Shown here: positions 63,715 to 64,000 of the stretch, one piece after another | Layout: each line of letters begins with the position of its first letter | How positions within the stretch are numbered: position 1 is the first letter of the stretch | Assembly: GCF_002118315.1 (NCBI RefSeq) | Contig: NZ_MTSZ01000007.1 | Span: 62,001-126,000 of the forward strand | Length of the DNA: 64,000 bases | DNA from: Kiloniella majae | GTDB taxonomy: Bacteria; Pseudomonadota; Alphaproteobacteria; Kiloniellales; Kiloniellaceae | Reading direction: 5' to 3' | The notes under the pieces: model-generated | Databases searched by the model: none | Told to the model about the DNA's origin: nothing | What the model saw: the letters and a program-made list of their open reading frames with translations, nothing else | Translations under genes and position numbers: made by a program

Positions 63715-64000
63715 TTACCGGCACATCAAACGACAACACGTCGGGCATGAAAGTGTTTGCCGATGCGCCGCCGAACGCGCGTACAATAAAGGTAAGTGAG
63801 ATTTTTGGCCCGACCATACAGGGCGAAGGTGCTTTAACGGGTCTACCAACCGTTTTTGTCCGCATGGGGGGCTGTGATTACCGCTGTAGTTGGTGCGATA
63901 CGCTTTATGCCGTGGATTCAAGCTTTCGCGATCAGTGGAAGCCAATGTCTCCGGCTGCGATTATGTCAGAAGTTGCCTCACTTTCTGGTGGCAAGCCGCT
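63711..64000 (+). CDS. queE: 7-carboxy-7-deazaguanine synthase QueE, cut by window edge
   Basis: About 96 residues of a radical SAM enzyme that contracts carboxytetrahydropterin to 7-carboxy-7-deazaguanine. [40 protein letters not shown] (read in parts) holds the CX3CX2C cluster motif. The ATG overlaps the queD stop as ATGA, so the three genes are translated as a unit. The rest lies beyond 64000. Confidence 0.95.
   Translation, partial: MITGTSNDNTSGMKVFADAPPNARTIKVSEIFGPTIQGEGALTGLPTVFVRMGGCDYRCSWCDTLYAVDSSFRDQWKPMSPAAIMSEVASLSGGKP

Overview
The window looks like chromosome of a marine, Gram-negative, free-swimming alphaproteobacterium, most likely Rhodospirillales-like. The reasons are a CarD / seven-iron ferredoxin / HslR-type S4 / SUV3-type helicase neighbourhood typical of Alphaproteobacteria, a dmdA-acuI pair for dimethylsulfoniopropionate (DMSP), a chemoreceptor, c-di-GMP enzymes and a bacterial sodium channel. 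The genus is not proven from sequence alone.

Layout. 1-3.1 kb: the start of htpG (reverse), a cysteine-protease-like lipoprotein and copCD. 3.3-7.4 kb: three signalling genes (REC-GGDEF-EAL, CHASE histidine kinase, single-domain receiver). 7.6-15.4 kb: SUV3-like helicase whose Shine-Dalgarno lies in a hairpin, S4 protein, EamA transporter with a divergent LysR regulator, DUF938 methyltransferase, TerB protein, fdxA, and carD behind a long structured leader. 15.6-22.9 kb: a phosphatase-like protein whose active site is lost, coupled to a WYL regulator; adenylate cyclase; LysM-M48 lipoprotein protease; rhodanese; SNase-like protein; proline iminopeptidase. 23.2-25.8 kb: a secreted CAP/RTX protein with a long PEPT repeat, a possible small RNA ending in a terminator with an anti-Shine-Dalgarno loop, and tRNA-Arg(CCT).

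25.9-38.9 kb is the accessory centre: a two-partner secretion / contact-dependent inhibition locus. It has a TpsB transporter, a 2194-residue CdiA-like exoprotein, a small immunity candidate, then debris and orphan modules: a second copy of the pre-toxin region containing a 941-bp perfect direct repeat, fused out of frame to another adhesin's C-terminal part that ends in a different toxin (RHIxG, polymorphic-toxin type-50-like) with its own AT-rich immunity gene, then a frameshifted adhesin remnant.

39-48 kb: YczE-like membrane protein, radical SAM protein, PAS protein, MscS channel, NaV-type channel, coiled-coil GGDEF protein and a dCache chemoreceptor. 48-54.5 kb: LysR regulator divergent from dmdA, acuI and a GNAT gene, then a dCache histidine kinase whose start lies in a 13-bp tandem repeat. 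54.6-64 kb: DUF2946 protein, pseudouridine catabolism (psuK-psuG), TetR / lipase-like hydrolase / ceramidase-like operon, DUF2167 protein, gabD, and queC-queD-queE under a class-I preQ1 riboswitch candidate.

The strongest leads are the CDI module array, the pseudo-phosphatase/WYL pair, the preQ1 riboswitch, the helicase SD hairpin and the 13-bp repeat at the kinase start.
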